Source of the DNA: Cryptococcus deneoformans JEC21
Taxonomy: Eukaryota; Basidiomycota; Tremellomycetes; Tremellales; Cryptococcaceae
NCBI RefSeq assembly: GCF_000091045.1
Contig: NC_006680.1
Location: 327,501-391,500, forward strand
Reading direction: 5' to 3'
DNA length: 64,000 bases
Under the pieces are notes generated by a model. The model ran no database searches. It saw only the letters and a program-made list of their open reading frames with translations, and had not been told where the DNA came from. The position numbers and the translations under genes were made by a program. How positions within the stretch are numbered: position 1 is the stretch's first letter; every line of letters begins with the position of its first letter. Shown here piece by piece: positions 23,149-36,122 of this stretch.

Positions 23149-26100
23149 CTAGGCTTTGTACTCCTCTTGAGGTATTTCTTCCCAGTCTGTCTTTTCTTTG
23201 AGTTCGGCCCTCCTCGTGTTGAAGATAGTCATGTCAATGGTGTCGAGGGCTAACAGTCGATGAATATGAACTTTTTTCTGCTGTCCGTACCTTCGCACTC
23301 GACCGATGGCTTGCGTTTCTACGGCGCGATAGTTGAATAAAGAGTTGGTGAACAAGGGGCCGAGGAAGATAGCATGGTTGGCAGTGGTCAGATTAGATCC
23401 AGCGGCGCTTGCATCATTCATCTTGAGGAGCAGTACTCGTGCAGTATCGGCATTCGTGGACTGGAAACGATCAAGAGTATTTGCTCGTGACTTGGCAGAA
23501 CCGGATAGCGTGACGTGTGGAATTTTGCCTGCAGACAGAGCTTCAGACACCTTGCCTGCGAGGTCTTCCCATTGAAGGAACACCAACACGCGCTCATCTT
23601 TGGGGATAGAATGGATGAGATTGACTAAATGCTCTAGTTTGGCACCATACCGCCCTGAGGAAAGCTCGCCTTCAGTGCCCAGCGAGCTGACCTTGACCAT
23701 ATTGGTCGGTCGCACTGCGGCATGGCATTCACCGGACTTAACACATCGTTGAGAAGCCACTGCCTTACGCATGCACTCATGGCAGGCGACATGACCACAG
23801 CAAGACAGAACAGCCATTTCGATATCCGGATTGGTGGATGGCTTGTGTCCACATTCCGAAGATTCAAGTACAATTTGGGCATCGCTCTTGCCTTTCTGAA
23901 TTTTCCTGACAACCTCAAAGAAGCGTAATGATCTGACTCTCGCCACCAATTCCTTGACAAGTTTACGGAGAAGATGGGTCTGCTCTCGGAGCTGCCATTT
24001 GACGTCATCCATTCTGGCCCCACTGGCTATTGACGGAGACTGCTTATCTGAAGGGGAGAGCGGGATACTGCCGTCCTTCACACCACACTTCTCTATCACG
24101 TTGAGCAGTATGCGTGCAGCTTCGATGTCGCCTTGATGTTTCGAGATGTTGGAGGAAAATGCAATCCACTCAGCAAATGGTTGACGTTCGTCATCATTCT
24201 TGCTAAATCCTCCCTTCTTCTTAATCCATCCATGCAAAGCTATTGCCTGGTTGACTGACCGAGAAAGGTCTTCTTGACAAGCGAGCAACTGCCTAGCTCG
24301 AGCGCTGGTGATATGATCACAGGCTTCTTGGGCAGTCTTTGCGTCCTGAGTCTTATCAGACAGATCAAGGGTGAAATGGCAGCATCGTTTAAGCAAGGCT
24401 TCTTCTGCCGTCTTCGAATCGGACAAGGCCTCTTCAAGTCTAGCGTTGCGATCACCTTGAGTAACATTCTTAAACTTCGTCTCCTTACGCCTGCGATAGG
24501 TATCACATTAGTTATGTCACCGCCAACGAAGAGGGAGACTCACGCTTGCATTTCCAAAGCCTGAAGATGATGCTCAAGTTCAAGGTATATGGCACCTTCT
24601 GAAGCTGGCAGTTTGAAAGTACGGATATGCTCGACGGTGGGTATATCCTCAATCTCTGCGATATTTTGGCGCATAAAGACGTTCAAGAACTCCTGCGCCA
24701 GTTCATCCCGTCGATTATGCCAGGCTCGTGAATGGATCTCCCTAAACGCGTGGAATTTCTCGGCTTGGGTCTGTTCTTTTGCACGAGCTTTCTGATACTG
24801 GACGTCGCCCTCGCCATCATCCTGCACGCCAAGGTGTATACCCATGAATGTTGCGATACTGAAGTTCTATTTAGTCTCGACGGCCGGAAAAGAAGATTTT
24901 TAGACTTGCCTTCTAATTGCTGCAAAATCGCTGACAGGTGGAGTGCCAGACAGAATCCATCGGTATGAAGAAGAAAGGCGTAAAACAGCCGCAAGGCTTT
25001 TTTTCTGAAGATAAGTGAATTCATCCGCAATGACTCGACGGAATCTGTAAACACGATATTTAAGCTATAGTCCCTTATTGCTAACTTAAATTCGCTCACC
25101 GAAACATATGAAGGACTGGATTGGGCAGCAACTTGTAATCCTTTTTGACCGAAGCACTGAGAATTGATTCTGAACCGGTGAAGCTGTGGAATTTGGGTAT
25201 AGGGATGTAAGTCTTGCTTTCCTCGTCATCCTGACCACAATTAGTTACGCAAGCTAGTCAATGGCATTTTACTTACATCTTCATCTTCGGAAGCTTCCCA
25301 CCGCTCAAGTTCCTCCTTGGTAATGGGCTTCGCTTTGGAATCACTGCTGTGTTTGTCTCTATACGCCTGTCCTTTCATTCTTCTGCCGAAGCTAACGGCA
25401 ATGTGTACTTCCTTCTTAGCTCCGGCGCTATCTACCAAACTTTTCTTCTTATCCTCCATAGCCCTCATGGCTGCCTCGCTGCCTTTTTCTTTCAAGATTT
25501 CCGTCTGTGACATAAGACTTTCCATAGCTGCATCTAGCCTGTCACAGAAGAATCGTCCACCCTGGGTGTCATTAAGCCATTCTCGAGGCCGGGCAGAGAG
25601 GTACTCGAATCGAGACCAATAGACATCGGACTCGAAGATTTCTGATGCCATGACGATGATATCAGCTTTGCCGAGTTCAGCGATGGTCTTCCCTTGTAAA
25701 TCTTTCATCCCCTGAATGACAATAACTTTGAACATGCTGCCGGTAAATCGCGCTATCTCGTTGGGCCATTGTTTACTAAGATGACCAGGCACAACAATAA
25801 GCGTCGCTTTCAGGTCAATCAAACCGGGCGGGGCAGGCTCAGGTGCAGGAAGGGACATGGTCTGCGCAACCAGAGCGATGGAGATAATTGTTTTGCCGTA
25901 ACCAACTTGATCCGCAATGACACCTCCGCGGACCATGACTGGCCTCTCAGCCTTACCCTCTGCTCTCCACCCTACAGCAGGAAGCAAGGACTCAGAAATC
26001 TCTTCTTCAACAAACGTATGGGTTTTCCCGGCTGCCTTCTCTTGTTCTAACATCCACCACAAAGATCGCAATTGTTCTTTACGAAGGGGTAATTTGAAAG

Positions 26101-29100
26101 CTTCGGGTTGAGAGTTTTCAGGATCTTGTTTGTTGCTTGGTAGGATAAAGACGCGCCGAGGTTGAAAGGTTTCGGCCACATGGCCAGGAGTGAGACGCCA
26201 AGAAAGACTGATTTTATGTTCGGAAGTGGTCGGCGGGAGCCGTGAGAGTGCACGGTGGGCAAGGGAAACAATGTTGAGACCGATACGGAACGAACCTATA
26301 TCCCCATCGAGCCTAAGCTGGACAACAAAGGGCGAGGGTCGATGCTTGAGAGCCTATTGAAAAGAGTCAAAACCCTCAATATGCAATGAGAAGTAAATGT
26401 GCTTACATGCTCATACTGCCCAGCTTCTAACTTATCTTCGAACGCAATGATGGTACTCTTCGTTTTGTTTCCCTTTTTGTTTGTCTTACCTTCCCTTTTT
26501 ATCCAATGGATCTTAGGTGGTCTTGGGGCGCATCTTTCGCAAACATTCTCGGGTACCTAGAGACATCGCACAGTCTTTCATTAGTTGAAGGCTGGGTAGC
26601 TAGGAATGTAACGTACGTCGTCGGTAATATGGGTCCAATTTTTTAGCCCATCAAGCGGAGGCAATCTCTCGGTGATCCAGGCTAAATTGGCAAAAGTGGT
26701 ATTGCCTTGATGTGATAAGTCGATTTCTGCCCAGGCTCCTCGTCGCCACATACTCTCCGAATGAGTAGGATCAAGTGGAACGCGACAAGACAGAAGAGCC
26801 ATTGCATGAGAACATCCTTTAGTTGTTAACGATGCTGATATGGCAGAAGCCGATGCAGGGATGGCATAGGTGGCCCTGTCACGATGGATTTCGTTTGCCC
26901 CGGCATCATTGGCAACGACAGCGATATCATCGCCACCTATGGCGGTCAGGTGGGCTTCGGCACATTTCACCCATGCGCCAGAGACATCCAGCTTCACCTT
27001 TCTCTGTTTCTCATTGCCTTCCCGCCACTTGGAATCCAATCGAGCAATCACTGGTCGCTCCGTTCCATAGTCCAATCTTTCAGTACTTGTAGAAAATACA
27101 TATCTGTCTTCACGCGATTCGCCACACCTGGTAGGATCAAGGAAGAAGTAGAGCTGAGGGAGACCATCTTCTGAAGGATCGGGCTTCTTCTTATGAAGTG
27201 ACGACATCGCCTGGCCGCATCGGGGAAGAAGCTGATAGGTACCAGATAGTTTTCTGTCAAGCGCATTGTCATCTTCCGCTTGGAGGGAAATTTCAAGTTC
27301 GGACCATCGAGTGGTGTGGGCGAAGGGACCTTGGAGACCAAGCGAAGCTTCCCAAGAAGGTAACAATTCTCCCTTACCCGTAATCTCAATGTCGATAGAC
27401 TTCATAGAGGGGATACAAAGTTCCCAAGGACCGCACAGGACGTCTTGGCCGCCGATATCAATTTGAAGTCGAGCTACCGGATGAAGAAGAAGAGCTCGAA
27501 GTTGGCTGTTATTGGGCTCGGATGGAGGTGCCTTGATGGTCAGTCGCCACTCCGGAATTTGGTTGCGAAGGACAAGACTAAGCATAGCACCGCGTGCTTC
27601 ATATACTGCCGTCCAGGTGCTTTGTCTTTTGAGATATCGGAACCTGAATTCAGCATCGTGTATTCCTTCTAGAAGCGCTGTACTCCATAACTGCCAATCA
27701 ACATCACTAACGCTGCCTCTGTTAGACTTTTCAGCCGCTTTCCTGACAGCATTTAGACAATGATCGGTTAAGCCAGCAATCCGTACCCGCATGGGGAGCA
27801 AGCCCTTGAATATTTTCTCAAATTCCGCTGGCTCAACTCTCTGACTGGCACATGGCGCATAGACATGCTCAGGTCTGCCCCCACAAGATTTACAGGCACG
27901 ATAACTGCATTCTTGACACTCAAGTATGTTTGGAACGATGCCAGATTGCCCTTCACATTGACAGTGCCTAGAGCTTCGGAAAGCCAGATCGAGGATCTCA
28001 GATAGATTGGACTTGGAGACTTTGGCAAGGTCGAGATCATGACGCTCGAGAGAATCTTCGCCGATGATCCGGCCAGCAACTTGCTCATCGTCTATTGCTT
28101 CCTTTTCGAGAATCAAAGCAGCTTCTTTTCCAGGGTTAGTGCCCTCAATGATCTTGTGGCATGCCACCTTGAGCGCAGCGATCATTGCAGAACCGACAAC
28201 AGTGGTGGTCATGGCATTGCCTGCCAGATCAGCCAATTGATCTTCGTTCTCATTTGTAAGAAGGAGCTCTCGAACGGGGATGCCTTGAAGAGCTAGAGCC
28301 TCGCGTCCAGTGACAGGGCCACCACGGATAGTGACCCAGGGAATCATGTTGGGTGTCAGGCAAGGGGCAAGAGCTGTCTTTGATGAGCCAGTCTGTCGAT
28401 CAACGTTTTGACTGACGTTCCAAATGCAAGCCTTGAAACCAGAGTCAATACCGTCTTTTGCCATTCGCAAGGTGGAAATCTCCAAGAGATCGACTACCCT
28501 TTCCGTCTGAGCAAGGAGCCAGTCATTCCATGTCCAGTCCAGCCCCTTACACACACCCGCTTCTTGCCAGGAAGTTAGAGGCCTCAATAAGCCGAGGGCT
28601 TCATCTTGCCTAGCACGCTGGTGTCTTGATTCGCATCTGTTCCAGTCTGTAGTCTTGCGAGAAGTACCATCTGCCTGCGCGCGCGCAGAAGCCAATTCAA
28701 GACGAGCGCGATGTATGTTGGGATCATCTGTATGAAGTAGGAATGCTTCAAATGGGGAAGACCATGGGCGACGAAGATCTTTCACGGTCTGGGCCCACTT
28801 CTCAGGAAGATTTTCTGGTTCAGGAGATGAGGGAGTAGCAAAAAGATAAACTCGAGTTCGAGTATGGGGAATATAAAACTCTTTAGTATCAAGTCTAGGC
28901 ATATTTCTCAGCGATCAACATCATTAAACCTTTATGTGCTGCGTACCGTGTATACTGGGCGTCATAGTCAATCTGTCCAAAGTACTCAACAACCCTATCC
29001 CAGGGCGCGTTACAGACATTTTCCAAAATGACGATCGGGGGCTGATGCTTTTTGACCCATTGTAACATGCCACGAAAAGTTCTTCCAGATTCACCGTTGG

Positions 29101-30693
29101 CATCAATATCCTGTTGGACGTTATTCAGATTGGAGTAATCGACGCAGGAAGTACCAGCGATGAGAATCTGAGTAGTGTATCAATTGCTGACCATTTTCGT
29201 CACACAGATATACTCACATCAACATCACCAGGTACCTCAACCATCGAGCCATACGCCGTATGAGCTCTTTTCTTTCCTAGTTCAGTTACATCCCTGAACA
29301 GAACAGGAGGAGCGAAGTTGCGCTCGATATAAGCCTGCTTGAATGGTTCAATCTCACAAGAGAAAACGTGTTCAAACGCTAATGTAAGGCCATGCTGAGC
29401 TTTGATTGCTTTTGCGATCATGTTGAGAGCAAGGAGAGGGGACTCGGTGCCGCTGTCATATTCTGAGCAATGGTGACCGTAACTACTAGATGGCACTTAC
29501 GAGCACATTGTAGCTACCCGGAGTTTTCGTCCATTCAGCCGCCTGACCAGTTCAATTATGTCTGGGATCTGATGAGATATTATCAGCTGAGCCAAAGTAT
29601 TTAATAGTGTCGGCTTACTCTGGAAACAAGGTGATCGAACATGGCTTCGATGTCGCTTATTGGAGGTAGGTCCTCGCTCATGTTCCTTACAGCAGCTTTG
29701 ATATCCAATTCCTGGCCGAGGGGTCTCACACCTGTGACGAAACTACCACTAGACTACCATTAACGATGTTCAACAATGAAGAGGAAGAACGTACAGATTC
29801 GCTGGTTTGGGGCGTAATTTTGCCTTGGGCAAAGAAGTTCTTGCCTTCTTCGCAGATTTTATTATTTCTAACCCTCAGATTTAGCGCTTAAGAACATAGA
29901 AGCGCAGAAGTTGAACTTACCCTCATCGCTTTCAGGCTCTTCCGCAGATCTTTCCTGTTCGCTATCTTCATCTGATCTGAAATGCACATCACCGTCATCG
30001 TCCTCGTCCCATTCACCACCTTCAAAGACAAAGTCGCTTTCATCGTCGCTAGACGTCTTACGCTTTTTGTTCGGATGCAATTTTCTTAGAGACGATCGCT
30101 TGGCTGTTTTTGAGACAGTAGATCGAACAGGGCGTCTTGTAGGGAATGAATTGGGATCTTCCTCACCAATGCTATTCGCTTGGGGACTTGTTATGCTTGA
30201 GCGATGAGGGGATGGCTGGCCTGTTGAGTAAGTGGCGCTGCTCTTTCCGTCGATCCTCCGCGTAGTGATGACGACCTCTACCTTGCGCGCTAATTTGACT
30301 TCTTTTCTGACGGGAGGGGGCAAAAGCCTTGGTTTTCCAGGATTCTTTTGGTAAAATTCTTGAACGAGTGAACAGTTTTCTCCTCCAATACCATCCTCGT
30401 CCTCCCACGTTCTCTCGTGCACAGCATAACCGGCCCAGTGGATGAGATACTGTAAGATTTGGCGTCCTTTTCTTCTGATAATTCGCGAATCGGCAATGTA
30501 GTCAATTTCGTACCAGTCATCGCCATCCTCTTCTGACTCTACCTCCGGCGAAGGAGATGCCTATGACAGACGCGTTAACAATACCGTTATAGCTCTTCGA
30601 GTTTCGACTCACGCGTTTTCTTTTCTGTGATTGGATGCTTGGAATGTTTCTCATATTTTCCCCATTTACAGCTCTGCCTTCCGTTTCCTTCAT
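23149..30693 (-). CDS. DMT5: DNMT5-type DNA cytosine methyltransferase with chromodomain and SNF2 ATPase
   Basis: DNMT5 is an ATP-dependent maintenance methyltransferase acting on hemimethylated CpG. ATG 30693 (MKETEGRAVNG) to TAG 23149 gives about 2,290 residues over some 14 exons, all frames joining without breaks. Domain order: chromodomain (WYEIDYIADSRIIRRKG, LIHWAGY, RTWEDE); an acidic/basic linker; C5 methyltransferase with motif I VATMCSGTESP (split by an intron), motif IV GTSCVDYSN, motif VI ILENVCN, motif VIII HTRTRVYLFAT, then GREALALQGIP and LAGNAM; a middle region; then SNF2 with Walker A DQVGYGKT, motif II IADEFTYL, LSGTPP, a RING-like CGH...CCGHVACHECM and helicase-C with QAIGRVRRYGQ. 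One intron uses a GC donor (24909). The upstream frame has no ATG before a stop. Confidence 0.95.
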
Positions 30694-31461
30694 GTCCAAT
30701 TTGAAGTTGGTGTCTACGTTGTATGACACACCGGTTGACTTGAAGTAGCTCGTCTAACGGAGGTAATTACTGTCTTTGGAAGAACCGTCACCAAAGGCGA
30801 GTGCAGTGAAGGGCCTAATTGAGAATTTAGAGTCTGGGATCAGTACACCAGGACACGAAACCGACTCAAGGACGAAGTGACGAAGGAATGAAGCTTCGTC
30901 AAGTCGCGTCTGAGGGGAGTCGCGTCAACTAGTAGAAGACGAATAATTAACAGGCGGCCAAAGCCGACGATATCCTGATCCGTGCCTGGGGGATTTCGAC
31001 GGCGATTTTAACACTGTAAATATTTAATATTAAGAGACTTCATTATAACTAATTAATTAATAAATGCGTGAGAACGACCATGGTACGCACGACGTCTAAC
31101 ATCATGGGACCAAGGCGTACGCTCTTGAACGCGATAGACAACTGAGATTGGTTTGGAGACCATCGATGGTAATCATCGCATAAGGTCAATAAGGCCTCGT
31201 GGTGGTATTTGTAAGGTTGTATAGCGAACGGCGATCGGGCACTCTTTTGAATAATACGCCACACGGCTTGCTTTGTATTTGCTGCTGAATAAGGGAGCTT
31301 TCGTCACTGCCCCGGAGACTACCGGTTACGTCATAGAGCATATAGCCGTGGTTTTCATACAAATGTGACAGTTGAGAGATTTGTGAATGGCCATCATTCA
31401 CTCCGTTTTGCATTCACATTTATATCTCAGTTATCCACTTTCTTCAACTAATAACCTGACA
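30694..31461. promoter_or_regulatory. Divergent promoter DMT5 / F-box gene
   Basis: A 768-bp gap between divergent starts. It contains an AT-rich core at about 31015-31066 (TTAATTAATTAATAA-like). An ATG at 31387 is in frame with the F-box protein and would add 25 residues. No RNA gene was seen. Confidence 0.45.
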
Positions 31462-32498
31462 ATGGCAACTTCATCTTTACTTCAAACAGCTCTCCAAAAC
31501 CTCCACGTCTCCCAGCAGATCCACCAGCAATCACACACGCCTCATCCCCCGTCTTCCCCCGGTTCCACTTCTTCGCGTCTATCATCCCCTGGCGGGACCC
31601 CGCCAATGTCTGACTGGGAGGCTGACGAAGACGAACTAATTGCAGTTGGAAGGGGTACGAGGCCTGCCACCCCAGTTGGTGGAAGAGGAGGTACCAAGCT
31701 ACCTAGCATTTTGGGAGGGAAATCAAAAGATCCAGTGAGTAGCCTAGCAAGACAAAGAGTAGTTGATGAAGCTGACAAGCTTGCTCAGCTCAGAACATTG
31801 CCAACGCATTTGGCCGTGAGGATCTTCTTAATGCTTGACATCAGATCCCTAGCGCGATGCGACCGGGTTTGCAAGAGATGGCACAAGTCTTCTACTTTAA
31901 ACTATGGTGAGCAACTAGGACGGTTCTGCTCCATTTACACTTCTAAATGGGCTTGATAGTATGGTTCCTTCAGAATCGCGCTTTGCTACTTCCTCGTATA
32001 ACTACCCCAGAAACTCCAGGAGGCAAAACTCGCAAAATCGAGGGGGAGATCGAGTTCTATGATCCTTACGACAAATCTCCCCGTCTTTCGTCACTTCCAT
32101 CACCTCCTATACCTACCTCCACGCAGCCTCAGTGGACAAAGATAGAAAGCAAGAAGGAGTGGAAATCACAGTTCAAGCACACTTTCAAACGGACAGACCC
32201 AACTGCCGAGCCAGAACCAGACAGAGGTAGGGTGGATATTGCAAGCTTACACTCTTCCGGCTTCTCGACTCCAACTGGGAGTCACTCTTACGCTGGTCTT
32301 GGGAGTGGAAATTCTTCACGTTGGGAGGCTATCGGTGGGGAAGCTCCAAGTTCCACTGAGCGTAAGCTGGCTGCGAGAGAGGCCTACAAATCCCTTGGTG
32401 GCAGGAAAAGTAGAATCAAGAGAAAGATGGGAGGTGAATTAGGAGCTAAAGATAAAGGTGGAGCAATCGACGATAACAGGTTCGATGCCCCTTGGTGA
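31462..32498 (+). CDS. F-box protein
   Basis: It is a probable substrate receptor for an SCF-type ubiquitin ligase; the substrate is unknown. I resolve two exons, 31462-31906 and 31960-32498. The first ~100 residues are Ser/Pro/Gly-rich and presumably disordered. The F-box follows: QLRTLPTHLAVRIFLMLDI then SLARCDRVCKRWH, split from the rest by the intron. The C-terminal half has no repeats: a Pro-rich part, KIESKKEWKSQFKHTF (reminiscent of the WKxxF segment in some small F-box proteins), then a basic end KSLGGRKSRIKRKMGGELGAKDK that could be a nuclear signal. The start at 31462 follows a CTGACA context; 31387 is an alternative. It is convergent with the nuclease gene. Confidence 0.85.
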
Positions 32499-32925
32499 AA
32501 ACATCTTGGTGCAAACATCATATCATCTTTCCGAGCGTAATAATGGTTGATTACTGGTTTGCGTAGTCTAATATATAATAACGTAAGATGGTACTTGGAC
32601 GGTGAGAGTAGATCCTGATCTTAGTTGGTCATTTTTTATCATGATAAATTCCTATTGCCGAGGAGCCAGTTGACGTTGTAAGACTCTTAAGTTTTTAGTA
32701 TGTACTTCAACACGGAACGTTGAGAATATGGTCTTGTGTAATGGGTGTTGTCATTACTTATATCAAAGGGGAAATGCAATTCCCCTTCAACCTTCTTTGA
32801 CTACGACAACCCCCCTGACATAAAACTGTTCATTTCCTAATTGTTCATCTCCTAAAAACAACAACAGATAGTGACATGAGTGACATGAGTGACATGTATG
32901 ATGACCCGCAGCAAATGTCCAATCC
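32499..32925. other. Convergent intergenic region
   Basis: A 427-bp gap between the 3' ends of the F-box and nuclease genes. It holds both 3' UTRs and a small satellite at its right end. No gene was seen. Confidence 0.5.
32871..32897. repeat. 9-bp tandem repeat (x3)
   Basis: Three near-perfect copies of GTGACATGA in the 3' UTR region just downstream of the nuclease stop codon. On the plus strand it mimics an MSDMSDM peptide, which I regard as spurious. Confidence 0.85.
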
Positions 32926-35495
32926 CTATGCATCCGCTCTCTTCATTCGTCCTAATCCCCTCCCTAGCCCCGGCCCCCCGCCCTCGGCTAATCGCTTTCG
33001 CATCCTCTCAAGTTCTTCTTTACTCATCGATCGCTTTCCTCGCATTTTGCTCTGGCTTGAGAAGGGGTATGGAGATCCAGTGCAGTCTCTTTTACGGCCG
33101 CCTGGAGGTTTTGTACTGGAAGAAGCTGTGATAGGGAGCTTGTCACTCATCGAAACCCCAGAGATATGATGTATATTCGGCCGAAGAGTATGTAAAGGCG
33201 CTCGAGGAGATACGGGTTCAAGTTTCACTTTGACCAGATTTGGATTCGGTGGGCGTAGTTTGACATTGGATGGCGATGTTGGCTGAATTTGAGCTCGATC
33301 AATGGCAACCTCTGGAGCGGGTATCCCTTGAATGTTATCTACGAACGGCTTCATGTCGATCTCGTCTCTCGTTTCCTCGTGTGTTGCACAAAGGATGCCC
33401 TCCTCCTGCTTCTCAGCTTCTGTTATCATCTCTTGTGATGACTCGTATGGCGAACTGGCAAACCTCCTTCTCCGCTTTCTCCGCCCCATTGATTCCTCTT
33501 CAGTATCATACTCCCACTCACCGCTCCTGTCCATGGCCGCCGACTTCGAATTGTCTACGAGAGCCTGATTCATAAGTCGTAAAGCGCGATTGTAAATCTC
33601 TTTCGGGCTGAGCGAAGGCAGTCCTCCCAAGCGGCTCACTTGATCCATCGAGATGTCCGTCCTTGTCGCGCCAAGTACTTTTTGTGCCTTACCGTTTAAG
33701 GAGCCCTCGGCAACCATATCTTCGGGAAGATAATCTTCTCGCTTGTAGTAGTAATCCTCTCTTTCTATTTTATCTATGTCGGGGTAGACACCAAAACCTT
33801 GTTGCCTAAGCTTATTCAGGCCCTCTGTGTACCATTTACCATACACCTGCCCAAGGTAATGATCCCGCTCGACTACTATACGCTCATAACCTCCAGGGGA
33901 GAGACAGTCTTCGAATAGGTCAGGTAAGAGATAGTAGTCCAAACCTTTGGCATAGGAGGCGACAGTATTGGGGGTGAGACCCAAAGGCTTAAACAGCTTG
34001 ACAAGTGATTGTAATTCAGGTAGAGAACTGTGGCGTGAGATGGGGATATCCTGATGAATCATTGATGAGGTAAAGCTTCCCCAGGAGAACGTAATTTAAA
34101 CTCACAATGTTGAGTGGCCAAGGACCACCTTTTCCAGCCGCCTTGAACAATGTTTCCATAAACCCCTGCCTCCTACTGTCCCAGCCTACCTGTTTCACTT
34201 CTACCATATTCACATGTACAATCATCTTGTTCAGATTGTATACCGGTTTGCCGCTCTCATCATCAAATCGACGACAGGCGACACATTTGGCGAAGCGTTC
34301 ACATGCGTGAAATCGGGTTTCATGGGGGTCGGTAGTTGTACAATTGAGAAGGAAAGGATCAGATCTGACGGCAGAATAGATCTGCCTCTTATACCTGTCG
34401 ACATGAACCTGTACAACAGCGCAAACATAAGACAACTGATACATGGCGTGGCAGAGGAAGCCTACCTTTTCATTGAAATACCTCGCTACCTCTTTGATAA
34501 CATCTTCCCAGCCAAAACACCAAGTATTGAGGAAGAAGGTAGTATCCTCGGGGTAAAGACCCATGATTTTTACCAGCTCTTGTAGGACCGGCTCCTTATC
34601 CGGCATATCACCAGTTCCCAGTCTGTCCCATCGTTAGCCGCAGGACTAATTGACAGATGAAGCTTACATTGCTGCTGTGTCCAGATAAATCCTGTCCAAC
34701 ACTCTTCTTCCACCTCCAACAAGACTTTTGGCTTTCTGATACACGGAAGCCGGAGCAAGAAACTCTTGAAGGATTGGGTTCCTTTTCAACGAATCAATGA
34801 ACCTTGTATCTGCTCGCACGTCACCTGTGTGAAGGACAGCCTTTTTATCAGACGTTATGAGGAACCTGCAGCGTAACCCTTATTCAGCCTCGGTTTATGC
34901 ACAGGTAATGAGACTTACATAGTCGATCCAGGACAGTGGTTGGCATCCAACAGTGTTATAGTTATCTCCTGAGGTTTCTCACTTTCGTAGCCTAAAGTGA
35001 ACACTTTAGGTTGTCCATATGGCAACGCTTCCTGCTGTCATCAGCCCAGTGGATGTTGAAAAAATAGGTGACCCACTATACGATCGACTACCTTCCCATG
35101 AATCCCTCTTTTCGCCGCCAATCCTCCAAATCTCTTGGTTTTGATCTCTCTAATCCCTTTATCCAGCCATTGTCTCTCCCTCTCTGGCTCTAGATCCAAC
35201 AACATCCGCTTTGTATCTGGGGAGCATATTATATGTCCTGTAAAATCTGAAGTAAGTCCCACGACATGATCGGCATGTGTGTGGCTCAACAGAAACAGTT
35301 GAGCTCGCGGAGGTTGATAAAATTCAAGAGGTTCAGATGGAGACGAGAAAGGCCGAGGGATAAGCCATTGAGGTCGATGAGATGCTGGCGGAGCGACAAA
35401 AGAGTCTACCCGAATGAACGGAAATTCCAAGATATGGCCGTCTAGGCAAGTTAGTTCATATCATGCTGGTTGGACTCACTATAGATGCCTGCCAT
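32926..35495 (-). CDS. Artemis/SNM1-type metallo-beta-lactamase DNA nuclease
   Basis: A metallo-beta-lactamase/beta-CASP nuclease of the SNM1 (Pso2/Artemis/DCLRE1C) group, acting on DNA ends or crosslinks in the nucleus. Exon 1 is only 16 nt (35480-35495, MAGIY), joined by a 38-bp intron to 35441 onward, giving the family-typical NGHILEFPFIRVDSF. The zinc motif HTHADHVVGL follows, then DANHCPGSTMFLI with LHTGDVRAD, IYLDTA, and the beta-CASP segment (TTFFLNTWCFGWEDV). A short Cys-containing run KCVACRRFDDESG sits within it. The C-terminal ~250 residues are basic and disordered (GRRKRRRRF, Pro-rich, KRKxK ends), as in Artemis tails. Later introns close in frame (for example NI|DIPISRHSS near 34060). 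It ends at 32926. Confidence 0.88.
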
Positions 35496-36122
35496 AGTAC
35501 ACTAGAAGTATCGTTGTGATTATCCACAAGAGATATTGCAGTTGCTTATTCTGGTCCAGATGACCTGTACTGTGCAGGTCAAGTTGGTCAAGCCACGCTT
35601 GTGTACAGAGGGAGGATGTGACTCATTAGGATGCAGCAAAGCAAAAACAGCAGTGGTTGAGACCTTAGAAAACAGCTAGAAGATCGCATCGCTACTCGAT
35701 GTGCTTGATGCTTCTTCGCCATCATGTTGTCGCGTTCCGTCCGTCGTGAGCTTGTGTCGAGCCTATGGTTGACTGGACTTTTGTCATCGGAGCGCTCGCT
35801 TTTCTTTTCTTCTACTCGCCATCTCTTTTCACTTGCCAAGCTGGCGCTACAGGCCTTTCCCCACGCATTTGCACCGCCTACTTGTTGATCGCGTCTTCTT
35901 GTCATCTAGCAAGCTGAGCTTTCAAAGACAATTAGCTATATTGCGACAGAAAGCACATCATAGGTAATAATTCTATGCAGAATACATGTGCAGTAAAGAT
36001 AGCAACTATAGTTGTAGCAAGGTAATGTTGTATAACAAAGGGATTTGATGAGTGGTACGATACAAATGAGGTTATACAACAAGCATATTAATAGGCGATA
36101 CCGAAATAAATCCAAACTTGAT
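35496..36122. other. Intergenic region, 3' of FYVE gene and promoter of nuclease gene
   Basis: A 627-bp spacer between tandem minus-strand genes. A 105-codon minus ORF at 35588-35905 has skewed Arg/Ser content and no recognisable motif, so I do not call it. Confidence 0.4.

Noticed and set aside
32876..33169. 97-codon plus ORF beginning MSDMSDM
   Set aside because: It starts in the 9-bp satellite and is antisense to the nuclease gene's C-terminal coding exon.
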